Source: JAYUJH01 sp043765375 (GTDB taxonomy: Bacteria > Pseudomonadota > Alphaproteobacteria > Rickettsiales > UBA998). From it: a stretch of DNA of 64,000 nt. The notes below the pieces were generated by a model, which worked only from the letters and a program-made list of their open reading frames with translations, did no database searches and was not told the origin of the DNA. This document shows positions 26,302 to 33,845 of this stretch, piece by piece. Every line of letters begins with the position of its first letter. Position 1 is the first letter of the stretch. The position numbers were made by a program, and so were the translations under genes. The stretch spans positions 3,814 through 67,813 of the forward strand of contig JAYUJH010000041.1 in NCBI GenBank assembly GCA_043765375.1. Reading direction: 5' to 3'.

Positions 26302-27216
26302 ATGAAAAAAATTAAGAAGGTAGTATTCCCCGTCGGTGGGCTTGGCACAAGATTTTTGCCAGCCACCAAATCTATGCCTAAAGAAATGATGCCAGTGGTT
26401 GATAAGCCATTAATTCATTATGCTTTTGAAGAAGCTCGTGACGCTGGAATTGAGGAGTTTATTTTCATAACAGGGCGTGCGAAAAATGCGATTTTTAACC
26501 ATTTTGATCATAATTATGAATTGCAACGAATATTAAACGATAAAGATAAGCAAGAGGAATTGCATCAAGTTCGTGGTTGGATGACAGAACCTGGGTCAAT
26601 GGTGTTTATACGTCAGCAAGAGCCAAAAGGCTTGGGTCATGCTATTTGGTGCGCCAGAAATGTGATTGGGGATCAACCATTTGCGGTGATTTTAGCTGAT
26701 GATTTGATTATGTCGCAAACGCCGTGCATTCAACAATTAATAGAATTATCAGAACGTTATGATAATAAGGCGAATATTGTTGCGGCAACTCGTGTGGAGG
26801 AATCGCAGACTAATAAATATGGAATATTGCAACCAAGTGGAATTGATGGCAAATGCGTCACGGTGAGCGGATTGGTGGAAAAGCCAGCGCCCGCCGATGC
26901 ACCATCTAATATTGCGATTATCGGGCGATATATATTGCAACCAAGCATTTTTAGCTATCTTGAAAATCAACAAACAGGGGCAGGCGGTGAGGTGCAAATC
27001 ACCGATGCAATTAGCCGTTCAATTGGTGAACATCAAGTTTTGGGTTGCCTATATGAAGGAGAGCGATTTGATTGCGGTGATAAAGCTGGATTCATCAAGG
27101 CAAATATCGCTTATGCTTTGAAAAATGCGGAAATATCAGGGGCAGTTGCGGATTATATCCGTGAATTGCAAACCTCGCATCAATCGCTAAATATCAAGTT
27201 TGTTGATGCTGCTTAA
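26302..27216 (+). CDS. galU: UTP-glucose-1-phosphate uridylyltransferase
   Basis: Makes UDP-glucose from UTP and glucose-1-phosphate, the donor for LPS, capsule and UDP-glucuronate synthesis; cytosolic. 304 residues, full length. The nucleotide-binding signature VFPVGGLGTRFLPATKSMPKEMMP is at the N-terminus (residues 7-30), followed by DKPLIHYAFEEA, FVILADDLI-type sequence near 130 and GLVEKPAP near 192. It is followed by ugd in the same direction, which uses its product, separated by 120 bases containing a weak hairpin. Confidence 0.97.
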   Translation: MKKIKKVVFPVGGLGTRFLPATKSMPKEMMPVVDKPLIHYAFEEARDAGIEEFIFITGRAKNAIFNHFDHNYELQRILNDKDKQEELHQVRGWMTEPGSMVFIRQQEPKGLGHAIWCARNVIGDQPFAVILADDLIMSQTPCIQQLIELSERYDNKANIVAATRVEESQTNKYGILQPSGIDGKCVTVSGLVEKPAPADAPSNIAIIGRYILQPSIFSYLENQQTGAGGEVQITDAISRSIGEHQVLGCLYEGERFDCGDKAGFIKANIAYALKNAEISGAVADYIRELQTSHQSLNIKFVDAA

Positions 27217-27237
27217 AAGTTGTGGATTGCAACTTTT
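27215..27237 (+). terminator. Weak hairpin at the galU stop
   Basis: AAAAGTTG, seven bases, CAACTTTT form an 8-bp hairpin beginning within the galU stop codon. The T-run is inside the stem, so termination would be partial at best. ugd may be expressed partly by read-through. Confidence 0.3.
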
Positions 27238-27336
27238 GCAACTAAAAACTTGTGCAAAACTTATAAAACGCATAATAATTAAGAATATGCATAACAACTA
27301 AGAATATAATTAATCACCATTTGAGGAAATAAATTA

Positions 27337-28707
27337 ATGAAAATCGCAGTAATTGGAACAGGCTATGTTGGCTTGGTGAGTGGAACATGTTTTGCTGAGC
27401 TAGGGTTTAATGTGATATGCGTTGACAAAGATAAGCGCAAAGTGGCAAGCCTGCAACAAGGGATTGTGCCAATTTATGAGCCAGAACTTGAGGAGTTGAT
27501 TAAGAAAAATGTGGCAGCGGGCAGGTTGCACTTCTCGGATAATTTGAGTGAATCAATCCAAGGGGCAGAGGTGATAAGCATTGCCGTTGGAACGCCTACT
27601 CGCAAGCAAGATGGCAATGCGGATTTGACTTATGTTTATAATGTAGCGCGTGAAGTGGCATCAAGCCTTAAACATTATGCGGTGGTGGTGACAAAATCAA
27701 CAGTTCCAGCGGGGACAAATCAAGAAATTAAGCGGATAATTCAAACAGCGAACTCTAAGGCAGAGTTTGACATTGCCTCCAACCCTGAGTTTTTGCGTGA
27801 AGGCAGTGCGGTTGATGATTTCTTAAACCCTGAACGAGTGGTGCTTGGCACAGAAACAAAGCGGGCGCAGGAAGTTTTAGCACGGCTTTATGCACCAATT
27901 GAGGCGAAGGGTTCGGTGATTTTGCATACTGACATAACTTCCGCGGAATTGATTAAATATGCGTCCAACACATTTTTGGCAACTAAGGTGAGTTTCATCA
28001 ATGAGATGGCGGATTTATGCGAAAAAGTTGGTGGAAATATTGAAGATGTAGCTCGTGGAATGGGAACTGATTCTCGCATTGGTATGCGCTTTCTTGCCCC
28101 CGGCCCTGGTTATGGTGGGTCGTGTTTCCCCAAGGATACTCTGGCAATGGTGCATATTGGGGAGCGTGCGCTAAGCCCAATCACCATTGTTGAGGCGGTG
28201 ATTGCGGTTAATCGCTCCCGTCCGCACCGCATGGTTGCCAAGGTGATTGATGCAGCGGGTGGAAATGTGCGGGGCAAAAATATTGCATTGTTGGGGCTAG
28301 CGTTCAAGGCGAATACTGACGATGTGCGTGATTCGGTAGCGATTATTATTGCGGAGGAATTGGCTCGCCATGGGGCAAATATAGTGGCTTATGACCCGAA
28401 AGGAATGCCGCATACGAAAGAGATTTTGGGTGATTTAATCACTTATGTTGATTCAACTGATGCGGCGTTGACTGGTGCGGATTTATGCGTGCTTGCAACG
28501 GAATGGAAGGAGTTTGCACAATTAACGCCAGAGCGCATCATTGAATCGCTTAAACAACCATTATTGATTGATTTGCGCAATTTGTTTGACCCGCAAATAA
28601 TGGCGGAGGCGGGCGTGATTTATCATTCGGTGGGGAGGCAATTTATCTGCCCTGTTGAAGTGAAAAAACAAATTGAGGCGAAAAATAATTCTCAGAAAGT
28701 GGCTTAA
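27337..28707 (+). CDS. ugd: UDP-glucose 6-dehydrogenase
   Basis: Oxidises UDP-glucose to UDP-glucuronate with two NAD, feeding acidic polysaccharide or LPS sugar synthesis; cytosolic. 456 residues. N-terminal Rossmann motif IGTGYVGLVSGTCFAELG (6-23), VGTPTRKQDGNADL, TKSTVPAGT, NPEFLREGSAVDDF, then the catalytic Cys in PGYGGSCFPKDT near 262 and KANTDDVRDSVA in the C-terminal domain. Together with galU it gives a two-step route to UDP-glucuronate. A ribosome binding site GAGGAAA precedes the ATG. Confidence 0.97.
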   Translation: MKIAVIGTGYVGLVSGTCFAELGFNVICVDKDKRKVASLQQGIVPIYEPELEELIKKNVAAGRLHFSDNLSESIQGAEVISIAVGTPTRKQDGNADLTYVYNVAREVASSLKHYAVVVTKSTVPAGTNQEIKRIIQTANSKAEFDIASNPEFLREGSAVDDFLNPERVVLGTETKRAQEVLARLYAPIEAKGSVILHTDITSAELIKYASNTFLATKVSFINEMADLCEKVGGNIEDVARGMGTDSRIGMRFLAPGPGYGGSCFPKDTLAMVHIGERALSPITIVEAVIAVNRSRPHRMVAKVIDAAGGNVRGKNIALLGLAFKANTDDVRDSVAIIIAEELARHGANIVAYDPKGMPHTKEILGDLITYVDSTDAALTGADLCVLATEWKEFAQLTPERIIESLKQPLLIDLRNLFDPQIMAEAGVIYHSVGRQFICPVEVKKQIEAKNNSQKVA

Positions 28708-29075
28708 TTTGTGCAAAAATAAGGTTTGTTGTTGAGTTTATCATACCGTATTGATGTGATTTTTGTTCTGTCGTCATACCAGCTCCCGATAGGGAAAAAT
28801 AGTAAAAAGCTGGTATCTATAAGGGTTTTTATTTTATTATGGATACCAGCCTTTGGCTTCCCTTCCCTTCGGGGGCTGGTATGACAATAACTGCAAGCTG
28901 ATTTTTTTACTGTTTTCCCTCATAGGGGCTGGCATGACGATAATTGCAAGTTGATTTTCTAACATTGTTTTCGTTCGGGATTTGGTATGACACGCACCAA
29001 TATCTCTGGTGGAAATAATATTATATAATAAAAAAACATTGCAAGCTGTTGATTGCACTTCTATATATATGAGCC
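28708..29075. other. Repeat-filled intergenic region
   Basis: 368 bases without a credible gene. About two thirds of it consists of ATACCAG-family palindromes (separate entry). The last 80 bases are AT-rich and end with the yihY start, where no strong ribosome binding site is seen. Confidence 0.6.
28772..28991. repeat. Cluster of ATACCAG-family palindromic repeats
   Basis: First unit: GTCATACCAGC (28772-28782) pairs with GCTGGTATC (28808-28816). Second unit: GGATACCAGC (28841-28850) pairs with GGGCTGGTATGAC near 28872-28885. A third, partial copy repeats GGGGCTGGCATGACGATAA near 28925-28943, and the tail AACTGCAAGCTGATTTT is repeated with two changes. TTTGGTATGACACG near 28981 may be another eroded end. 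The head-to-tail copies suggest repeated insertion or duplication at the same site. Confidence 0.75.
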
Positions 29076-30008
29076 ATGTTAGAGAAGTTAAAAAAGTTTG
29101 TTAAAAATATATGGGTTGTGGTTTCAGATGCCGTATCCATCGGGGTGATGAAGCATGATGCGGTGGAGTTGGCTGGTTACCTTGCTTACCTCAATATGCT
29201 ATCGTTATTTCCATTTTTAGTGTTGCTGATTTTGGGGCTTGGCTATTTGGGTGAGTTGCAAGTTGGGGCGAACTTCATTCAAAAAATGTTTGAAAATCTG
29301 CCACCTCATGCAACTGTTGCGCTTAAGCCACGGATTGAAGAAATTATCAAGGGCCCGCCACAAGGGTTTGTGACGATTTCAATCTTGGCTTCCATTTGGA
29401 CTGCATCTTCAACGGTGGAAGGTTTGCGCACCGTGCTGAACCGAGCTTATAGGGTTTATACCCCGCCCGCTTATATTTTCAGGCGATTGCTTAGCATGGT
29501 GCAATTGCTGATTTTGATGATTATTATTATCAGTGGATTGACAATTTTGTTGGTGATGCCGTTTATGCGTGAATGGGCTAGTGCTTGGTTGAGCTCGGGG
29601 ACATTATCGGCGGGAACGTTACAGGCGGGGACATTAAGTTCGGGGACATTAAGTTCAGGGACGGGATTTGGTAATACGGTATTTTTGTTTAGTGTATTTG
29701 CATTATTCGTTGTGGTATGTGTTATATATTATATATTACCAAACATTAAACAGCGTTTCATCAATGTTGCCCCCGGAGCAGCACTCACGGTTTTGTTATG
29801 GTTATGCACTATCTCAATTTATAGTTATTATCTCTCCAAGTTTAATCAGGTTAGTGTTATTTATGGGTCACTTGGGGGAGTGATTGCGAGTTTATTATTT
29901 TTCTTTCTCGTTAATTTCTGTTTGATTATGGGGGCAGAGGTGAATTATCAATTATCACGCATATTTGGTTATGAATTGAAAGAGCGAGAACGCAAAGTTT
30001 CAAGGTGA
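29076..30008 (+). CDS. YihY/virulence factor BrkB family membrane protein
   Basis: Inner-membrane protein of 310 residues from the family once annotated as RNase BN; the molecular role is not settled. About six membrane helices: around 33-55 (LAYLNMLSLFPFLVLLILGL), 95-115, 140-165 (MVQLLILMIIIISGLTILLV), 205-225 (TVFLFSVFALFVVVCVIYYI), 240-260 and 270-292. The family motif region with VAPGAALTVLLW-like sequence is present as NVAPGAALTVLLWLCT. Between helices 3 and 4, the loop carries a 15-bp tandem array encoding S-S-G-T-L units, not present in the family generally. It stands alone with repeats upstream; kdsD follows 69 bases later. Confidence 0.9.
   Translation: MLEKLKKFVKNIWVVVSDAVSIGVMKHDAVELAGYLAYLNMLSLFPFLVLLILGLGYLGELQVGANFIQKMFENLPPHATVALKPRIEEIIKGPPQGFVTISILASIWTASSTVEGLRTVLNRAYRVYTPPAYIFRRLLSMVQLLILMIIIISGLTILLVMPFMREWASAWLSSGTLSAGTLQAGTLSSGTLSSGTGFGNTVFLFSVFALFVVVCVIYYILPNIKQRFINVAPGAALTVLLWLCTISIYSYYLSKFNQVSVIYGSLGGVIASLLFFFLVNFCLIMGAEVNYQLSRIFGYELKERERKVSR
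29592..29666 (+). repeat. 15-bp tandem repeat, 5 copies, inside yihY
   Basis: Five 15-bp units of the type AGYTCGGGGACATTA encode SSGTL, SAGTL, QAGTL, SSGTL, SSGTG in the loop between predicted helices 3 and 4. The units differ by one to five bases. Confidence 0.9.
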
Positions 30009-30077
30009 GTATGTGACAGAAACAAGGTGATGGGCTAGCAAGTAAAGTGATAACCTAACAAAATAAATAGGTAAATA

Positions 30078-31046
30078 ATGGAACAAAACATTATAATTAA
30101 TCATGGTAAAAATACATTAATATGCGCAATGCAAGGGTTGCAAGCAGTGATTGATGGGTTGGACGAAAAGTTCATCGCTGCCGTGGATATAATCACTTCA
30201 GCTAAGGGGCGGTTAATCGTCACGGGTATGGGCAAAAGTGGGCATATTGCGCGCAAAATTGCTGCAACATTCGCCTCCACAGGAACGCCCGCATATTTTG
30301 TTCACCCCGCTGAAGCAAGCCATGGTGATATGGGTATGATTAGCGCAGGTGATGTGGTGATGATGCTTTCAAACTCGGGCGAAACAGCGGAACTTGGCGA
30401 AATGATTGCTTATGCGAAACGGTTTAATATTGCATTAATTGCGATTGTGCGGCGGGAAAAATCCATGTTGGTGGAAGTGGCAGATGTGGCGATTGTGCTA
30501 CCAGCCATTCCTGAGGCATCGCCAATTGGTGCGCCAACAACTTCCACCATGATGATGCTTGGTTATGGTGATGCGCTGGCGATGGCAGTTTTGGCGCAAA
30601 AAGGTTTCACACAGGAAGATTTTGGCGTGTTGCACCGAGGGGGTAAGCTCGGCAAGGATTTATTGCGAGTGCGTGATTTGATGCGCCCGCTTGCTGAATT
30701 GCCTCGTGAACTTCCTTTGGTGCAAGCTGATGATGCAATGAAAAATGTGTTGATGATAATGACACGTTGTGCGCTTGGTTGTGCTATTGTCGTTGGTGCA
30801 AACAAACAGTTGCAAGGTATTATCACTGATGGTGATTTACGCCGTCATATTAATGATGATTTGATGGCAAAAAATGCAAAAGACATCATGACAAGTAACC
30901 CGATGACGATTGCACCAAATATATTAGCAGTGGAGGCTCTGGGGATTTTGAATGAGCGTTCCATAACTTGTTTGGCGGTAACGGAGGGATTGCACCTCGT
31001 TGGATTGTTGCATATTCATGATTGTTTGCGGGCGGGAATTGCTTAA
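30078..31046 (+). CDS. kdsD: Arabinose-5-phosphate isomerase (KdsD/KpsF)
   Basis: Interconverts ribulose-5-phosphate and arabinose-5-phosphate, the first step of Kdo synthesis for LPS; cytosolic. 322 residues: SIS domain (about 35-170) with GMGKSGHIARKIAATFASTG, FVHPAEASHGDMGMI and SNSGETAEL, then two CBS domains (about 205-320) with VRDLMRPLAELP and IITDGDLRRHI. This is the classical KdsD/KpsF architecture. It heads the LPS export set lptC-lptA-lptB, spaced by 15, 23 and 7 bases, a very common arrangement in Proteobacteria. Confidence 0.97.
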   Translation: MEQNIIINHGKNTLICAMQGLQAVIDGLDEKFIAAVDIITSAKGRLIVTGMGKSGHIARKIAATFASTGTPAYFVHPAEASHGDMGMISAGDVVMMLSNSGETAELGEMIAYAKRFNIALIAIVRREKSMLVEVADVAIVLPAIPEASPIGAPTTSTMMMLGYGDALAMAVLAQKGFTQEDFGVLHRGGKLGKDLLRVRDLMRPLAELPRELPLVQADDAMKNVLMIMTRCALGCAIVVGANKQLQGIITDGDLRRHINDDLMAKNAKDIMTSNPMTIAPNILAVEALGILNERSITCLAVTEGLHLVGLLHIHDCLRAGIA

Positions 31047-31061
31047 TAAGCATTATAGGAT

Positions 31062-31709
31062 ATGAATCTCAAATCAATTAAAACTTATTCCAATTTTGTG
31101 CATTTTAGTAAATTAGGCTTGAGTTTGCTGGTGATTATTGTGATGGTGTTTATGGTGGCTGTGCCGTTGATTGCCAAGCGGGGAAGTGATATGCGCCTCG
31201 CTTTTGCCTCAATTGAACAGCGTGATCTTGATGAACAACCAGCGATGATAGATCCTGTGTTTCAGGGAGTTGATGATAATAATCAACCATATAAAATTAG
31301 TGCAAAGACCGCTATTCAGCAAGGTGATGCTAACCATGAGGGGGGGGGAGGAAATCAATCAGGTGATTTTAGCCAACCACTGAATGAAACGATTGCATTG
31401 CAACAGGTGGAAGCGGAATTAACACTGGAAGATGGTAAATTGTTATTTGTGAGTGCTAACCGTGGGGTTTATCAAATGGCAGACGGAGTTTTGTTGCTGG
31501 AGGGTGATGTGTGGATTTATCATGAGGCAGGGCATGATATGCACACGGAAAGATTGCGCATTAGCACCAAGCAAATGTCGGCTTATGGCGATTCACCTGT
31601 GCAGATTGCAAGCCCACTTGGCAGGTTGCGAGCGGATAATTTTAGCATTGTGGAGCGTGGCAACAGATTATTATTTAACCAAAATGTTAAGATGTTATTG
31701 CATCGTTGA
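31062..31709 (+). CDS. lptC: LPS export protein LptC
   Basis: Bitopic inner-membrane component of the LPS transport bridge. 215 residues: one membrane helix at about 18-38 (LGLSLLVIIVMVFMVAVPLI), then a periplasmic beta-jellyroll that receives LPS from LptB2FG and passes it to LptA. The domain includes MIDPVFQGVDDNNQPYKISA and VLLLEGDVWIYHEAGHDMHT. A Gly-rich loop coded by a run of nine G bases (31330-31340) breaks the first part of the domain and is a potential slippage site. The order kdsD-lptC-lptA-lptB supports the assignment. Confidence 0.9.
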   Translation: MNLKSIKTYSNFVHFSKLGLSLLVIIVMVFMVAVPLIAKRGSDMRLAFASIEQRDLDEQPAMIDPVFQGVDDNNQPYKISAKTAIQQGDANHEGGGGNQSGDFSQPLNETIALQQVEAELTLEDGKLLFVSANRGVYQMADGVLLLEGDVWIYHEAGHDMHTERLRISTKQMSAYGDSPVQIASPLGRLRADNFSIVERGNRLLFNQNVKMLLHR

Positions 31710-31732
31710 GATATTTTAGTTACAAATAAATA

Positions 31733-32269
31733 ATGCGTTATTTGTTGATATTATTGTTATTATTTGGGTTAGACGCGACGGAAGCGCAAGCAAAAGGCGG
31801 AATTGGTGATGCACCAATATCTGTTGATGCGGAATCGTTGGAGGTAATTCAAAATGAAAATAAAGCAATTTTCACGGGCGATGTGGTGGCAAAGCAGGGA
31901 AATATGGTGCTGAAAGCCGCAAAAATGATTATTAATTACGAGAAGCAGAGTAACGGCGCAGGAAAAGACGTTGAGCAATCTTCAATGGGTGCGCTGAATA
32001 ATATTGAAGTGATAGGCAATGTGCATATGTTGACCCCAACAGAAACTGCTGATGCTGAGCGTGGTTTATATGATGCGGTGCGTAAAAAGATTTTTTTATA
32101 TGGCAATGTGGTGCTAAAACGTGAGCAAAATGTGCTAAATGGTTCGGCTCTGCAATATGATATGGTGACGGGTTCAAGCATTTTGACAGGCGGAGTGTCG
32201 CAAAATGGAGATGGCAAAGCCGTGAAACCGCAGCGAGTTCGGGGGATATTTGTCCCTAAAGCGCAGTAG
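31733..32269 (+). CDS. lptA: LPS transport periplasmic protein LptA
   Basis: Periplasmic bridge protein of LPS export, forming head-to-tail beta-jellyroll oligomers. 178 residues with a signal peptide (about 1-20, MRYLLILLLLFGLDATEAQA, cleavage after AQA), then the OstA-like fold with PISVDAESLEVIQNENKAIFTGDVVAKQG and NVVLKREQNVLNGSALQYD shown only in part here, near residues 28-55 and 124-142. Contact between LptC and LptA is expected. It is followed by lptB 7 bases later. Confidence 0.93.
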   Translation: MRYLLILLLLFGLDATEAQAKGGIGDAPISVDAESLEVIQNENKAIFTGDVVAKQGNMVLKAAKMIINYEKQSNGAGKDVEQSSMGALNNIEVIGNVHMLTPTETADAERGLYDAVRKKIFLYGNVVLKREQNVLNGSALQYDMVTGSSILTGGVSQNGDGKAVKPQRVRGIFVPKAQ

Positions 32270-32276
32270 GGTTGAT

Positions 32277-33122
32277 ATGTTCGGGCGAAATAATGCAAAG
32301 ATAAGCAATTTAGGTGATAATAAATCTGGTAGCCCTGAAAAACATGAGCCTGAGAAACATGAGTATGAGAGACATGTTGTTGAAAAGAATGTTCTTGAGA
32401 AACAGGGCTTGGTGTGCGAGCATTTAGGCAAAAAATACGGTAAAAAATTGGTAGTGCGTGATGTTTCAATCAGCGTGAAGCAAGGCGAGGCGGTTGGGTT
32501 GCTTGGCCCCAATGGCGCAGGAAAAACCACTTGTTTTTATATGATAACGGGGCTGGTGCAACCTGATTATGGGCGCATAACACTTGCTGGCAATGATATA
32601 ACCTCGCTGCCAATGTATCGCAGGGCTAGGCTTGGAGTGAGTTATTTACCGCAGGAAAGTTCCATTTTTCGGGGTTTGACTGTTGGTGAAAATATTATGG
32701 CTATTTTGCAAATTAGCTACCAAGATTCAAGCAAGCGTCGCCAGATTTTGCAGGAATTGCTGCATGAGTTTGCGATTGAACATTTGCAAAATGCACCAGC
32801 GAGCCAACTTTCAGGGGGGGAGCGTAGGCGGGCGGAGATTGCCCGAGCATTGGCGAGCAACCCGTCATATATATTGTTAGATGAGCCACTCGCAGGGATT
32901 GACCCAATCGCTGTGAATGATATTCGCCAAATTGTTGCAAAGTTAAAACAAAGAGCAATTGGCGTGCTTATCACTGACCATAATGTGCGTGAAACTTTAG
33001 ATATTATTGATAGGGCGTATATTATCCACGATGGAGTTGTGCTGGTGGAAGGCACGGCGGAGGAAATCGTCACCAACCCTGATGTGAAACGGGTTTATTT
33101 GGGTGAGAGCTTTAACTTGTAA
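32277..33122 (+). CDS. lptB: LPS export ABC transporter ATPase LptB, N-terminally extended
   Basis: Cytosolic ATPase of LptB2FGC. I chose ATG 32277, 7 bases after the lptA stop; 281 residues. The usual LptB begins near our residue 44 (LVCEHLGKKYGKK). Walker A GPNGAGKTT, Q-loop YLPQESSIFRGL, signature LSGGERRRAEIARAL and Walker B ILLDEPLAGIDPI with TDHNVRET are all intact. The extra 40-odd residues contain five units of a charged pentapeptide (PEKHE, PEKHE, YERHV, VEKNV, LEKQG) made by a 15-bp tandem repeat. A start near GTG 32412 would give a standard-length LptB, so the extension may not be translated in full. rpoN, often next, is absent. Confidence 0.95.
   Translation: MFGRNNAKISNLGDNKSGSPEKHEPEKHEYERHVVEKNVLEKQGLVCEHLGKKYGKKLVVRDVSISVKQGEAVGLLGPNGAGKTTCFYMITGLVQPDYGRITLAGNDITSLPMYRRARLGVSYLPQESSIFRGLTVGENIMAILQISYQDSSKRRQILQELLHEFAIEHLQNAPASQLSGGERRRAEIARALASNPSYILLDEPLAGIDPIAVNDIRQIVAKLKQRAIGVLITDHNVRETLDIIDRAYIIHDGVVLVEGTAEEIVTNPDVKRVYLGESFNL
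32334..32408 (+). repeat. 15-bp tandem repeat, 5 copies, in lptB 5' end
   Basis: Units CCTGAAAAACATGAG, CCTGAGAAACATGAG, TATGAGAGACATGTT, GTTGAAAAGAATGTT and CTTGAGAAACAGGGC. The first two differ by one base and later ones drift, as in an ageing tandem array. It is in frame and encodes a charged, probably helical, N-terminal extension. Confidence 0.85.
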
Positions 33123-33158
33123 TCATATTGTCATGTTTGTGTATTATCATATTGTTAT

Positions 33159-33731
33159 ATGCGTAATGAATTAAAGCCGTTTGAAATTATGCCCCCCGAG
33201 GTGCAAGCGATGATTTTGCAAGCGGCTGATGCAAAAGTGGCGAGCATTATAGAGGGCAAATCGGGATTGAAAGAAATTGCACAAATATTGATTGAGAGGC
33301 TTGCGGGGGATAGTAAATATTTGTTGCAAGCATATAACGCGCAGATTGAACCTGATGATTTGCGTAATGAAAATATCAATCATGAGCTGAAAGTTGAGGG
33401 ATTGAAAGGCGAGGCAACAGAGAAGGCAAAAACTGCAATCGCTGAAAATGTATTGGTTGACCCTGAAAAATTATTGCCAAGATTGAACACAGAATATGTA
33501 AACTCGCAATATTCCACAGCGCAAATTGAGAAAATGGCGGTGATTGTAAAATTGATAGGCAGCAGCAAAATTGATTATGGGTTGGTGAAAAATAATAACG
33601 AGGAAGAGCAGGGCAGTGCGGCTGCAAAAACTTTGGGTGCATCGCTTGCTCGTGGCATTACTATACCTGAATCAGATGCAAAGAATATATTGCCGAAAAA
33701 ACAAAAAGAGGAAAAAACGGGTATAGGTTGA
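33159..33731 (+). CDS. Hypothetical 190-residue protein after lptB
   Basis: Soluble, helical, charged protein with no recognised family. Starts MRNELKPFEIMPPEVQAMIL; the middle is Lys/Glu-rich with a VDPEKLLPRLNTEYVNSQYS segment, and the tail ends with KKQKEEKTGIG. It occupies the place after lptB where rpoN often sits in Proteobacteria, but shows no similarity to sigma-54 (no RpoN box or helix-turn-helix). It is 36 bases from lptB, so may be the last gene of the LPS export operon; a palindromic repeat follows its stop. Confidence 0.6.
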   Translation: MRNELKPFEIMPPEVQAMILQAADAKVASIIEGKSGLKEIAQILIERLAGDSKYLLQAYNAQIEPDDLRNENINHELKVEGLKGEATEKAKTAIAENVLVDPEKLLPRLNTEYVNSQYSTAQIEKMAVIVKLIGSSKIDYGLVKNNNEEEQGSAAAKTLGASLARGITIPESDAKNILPKKQKEEKTGIG

Positions 33732-33765
33732 GTGGTGGGGGGAAATATTGGTGGATAATAGCTAT

Positions 33766-33811
33766 GGATACCAGATTTTTATCACGCCTCCCTTCGGGTG
33801 CTGGTATGACG
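33766..33811. repeat. ATACCAG-family palindromic repeat
   Basis: GGATACCAG (33766-33774) and GTGCTGGTATGACG (33798-33811) enclose a CCTCCCTTCGGGTG-type core, also seen in the second unit of the 28772 cluster (CCCTTCCCTTCGGGGG). It lies between two converging genes and may serve as a bidirectional terminator. Confidence 0.7.
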
Positions 33812-33845
33812 AAAATGTAAATATCCCGTATTTTATATCTATGTT

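Noticed and set aside
33159..33731. Divergent rpoN after lptB
   Set aside because: Length 190 and no helix-turn-helix or RpoN box; only the position would suggest it.
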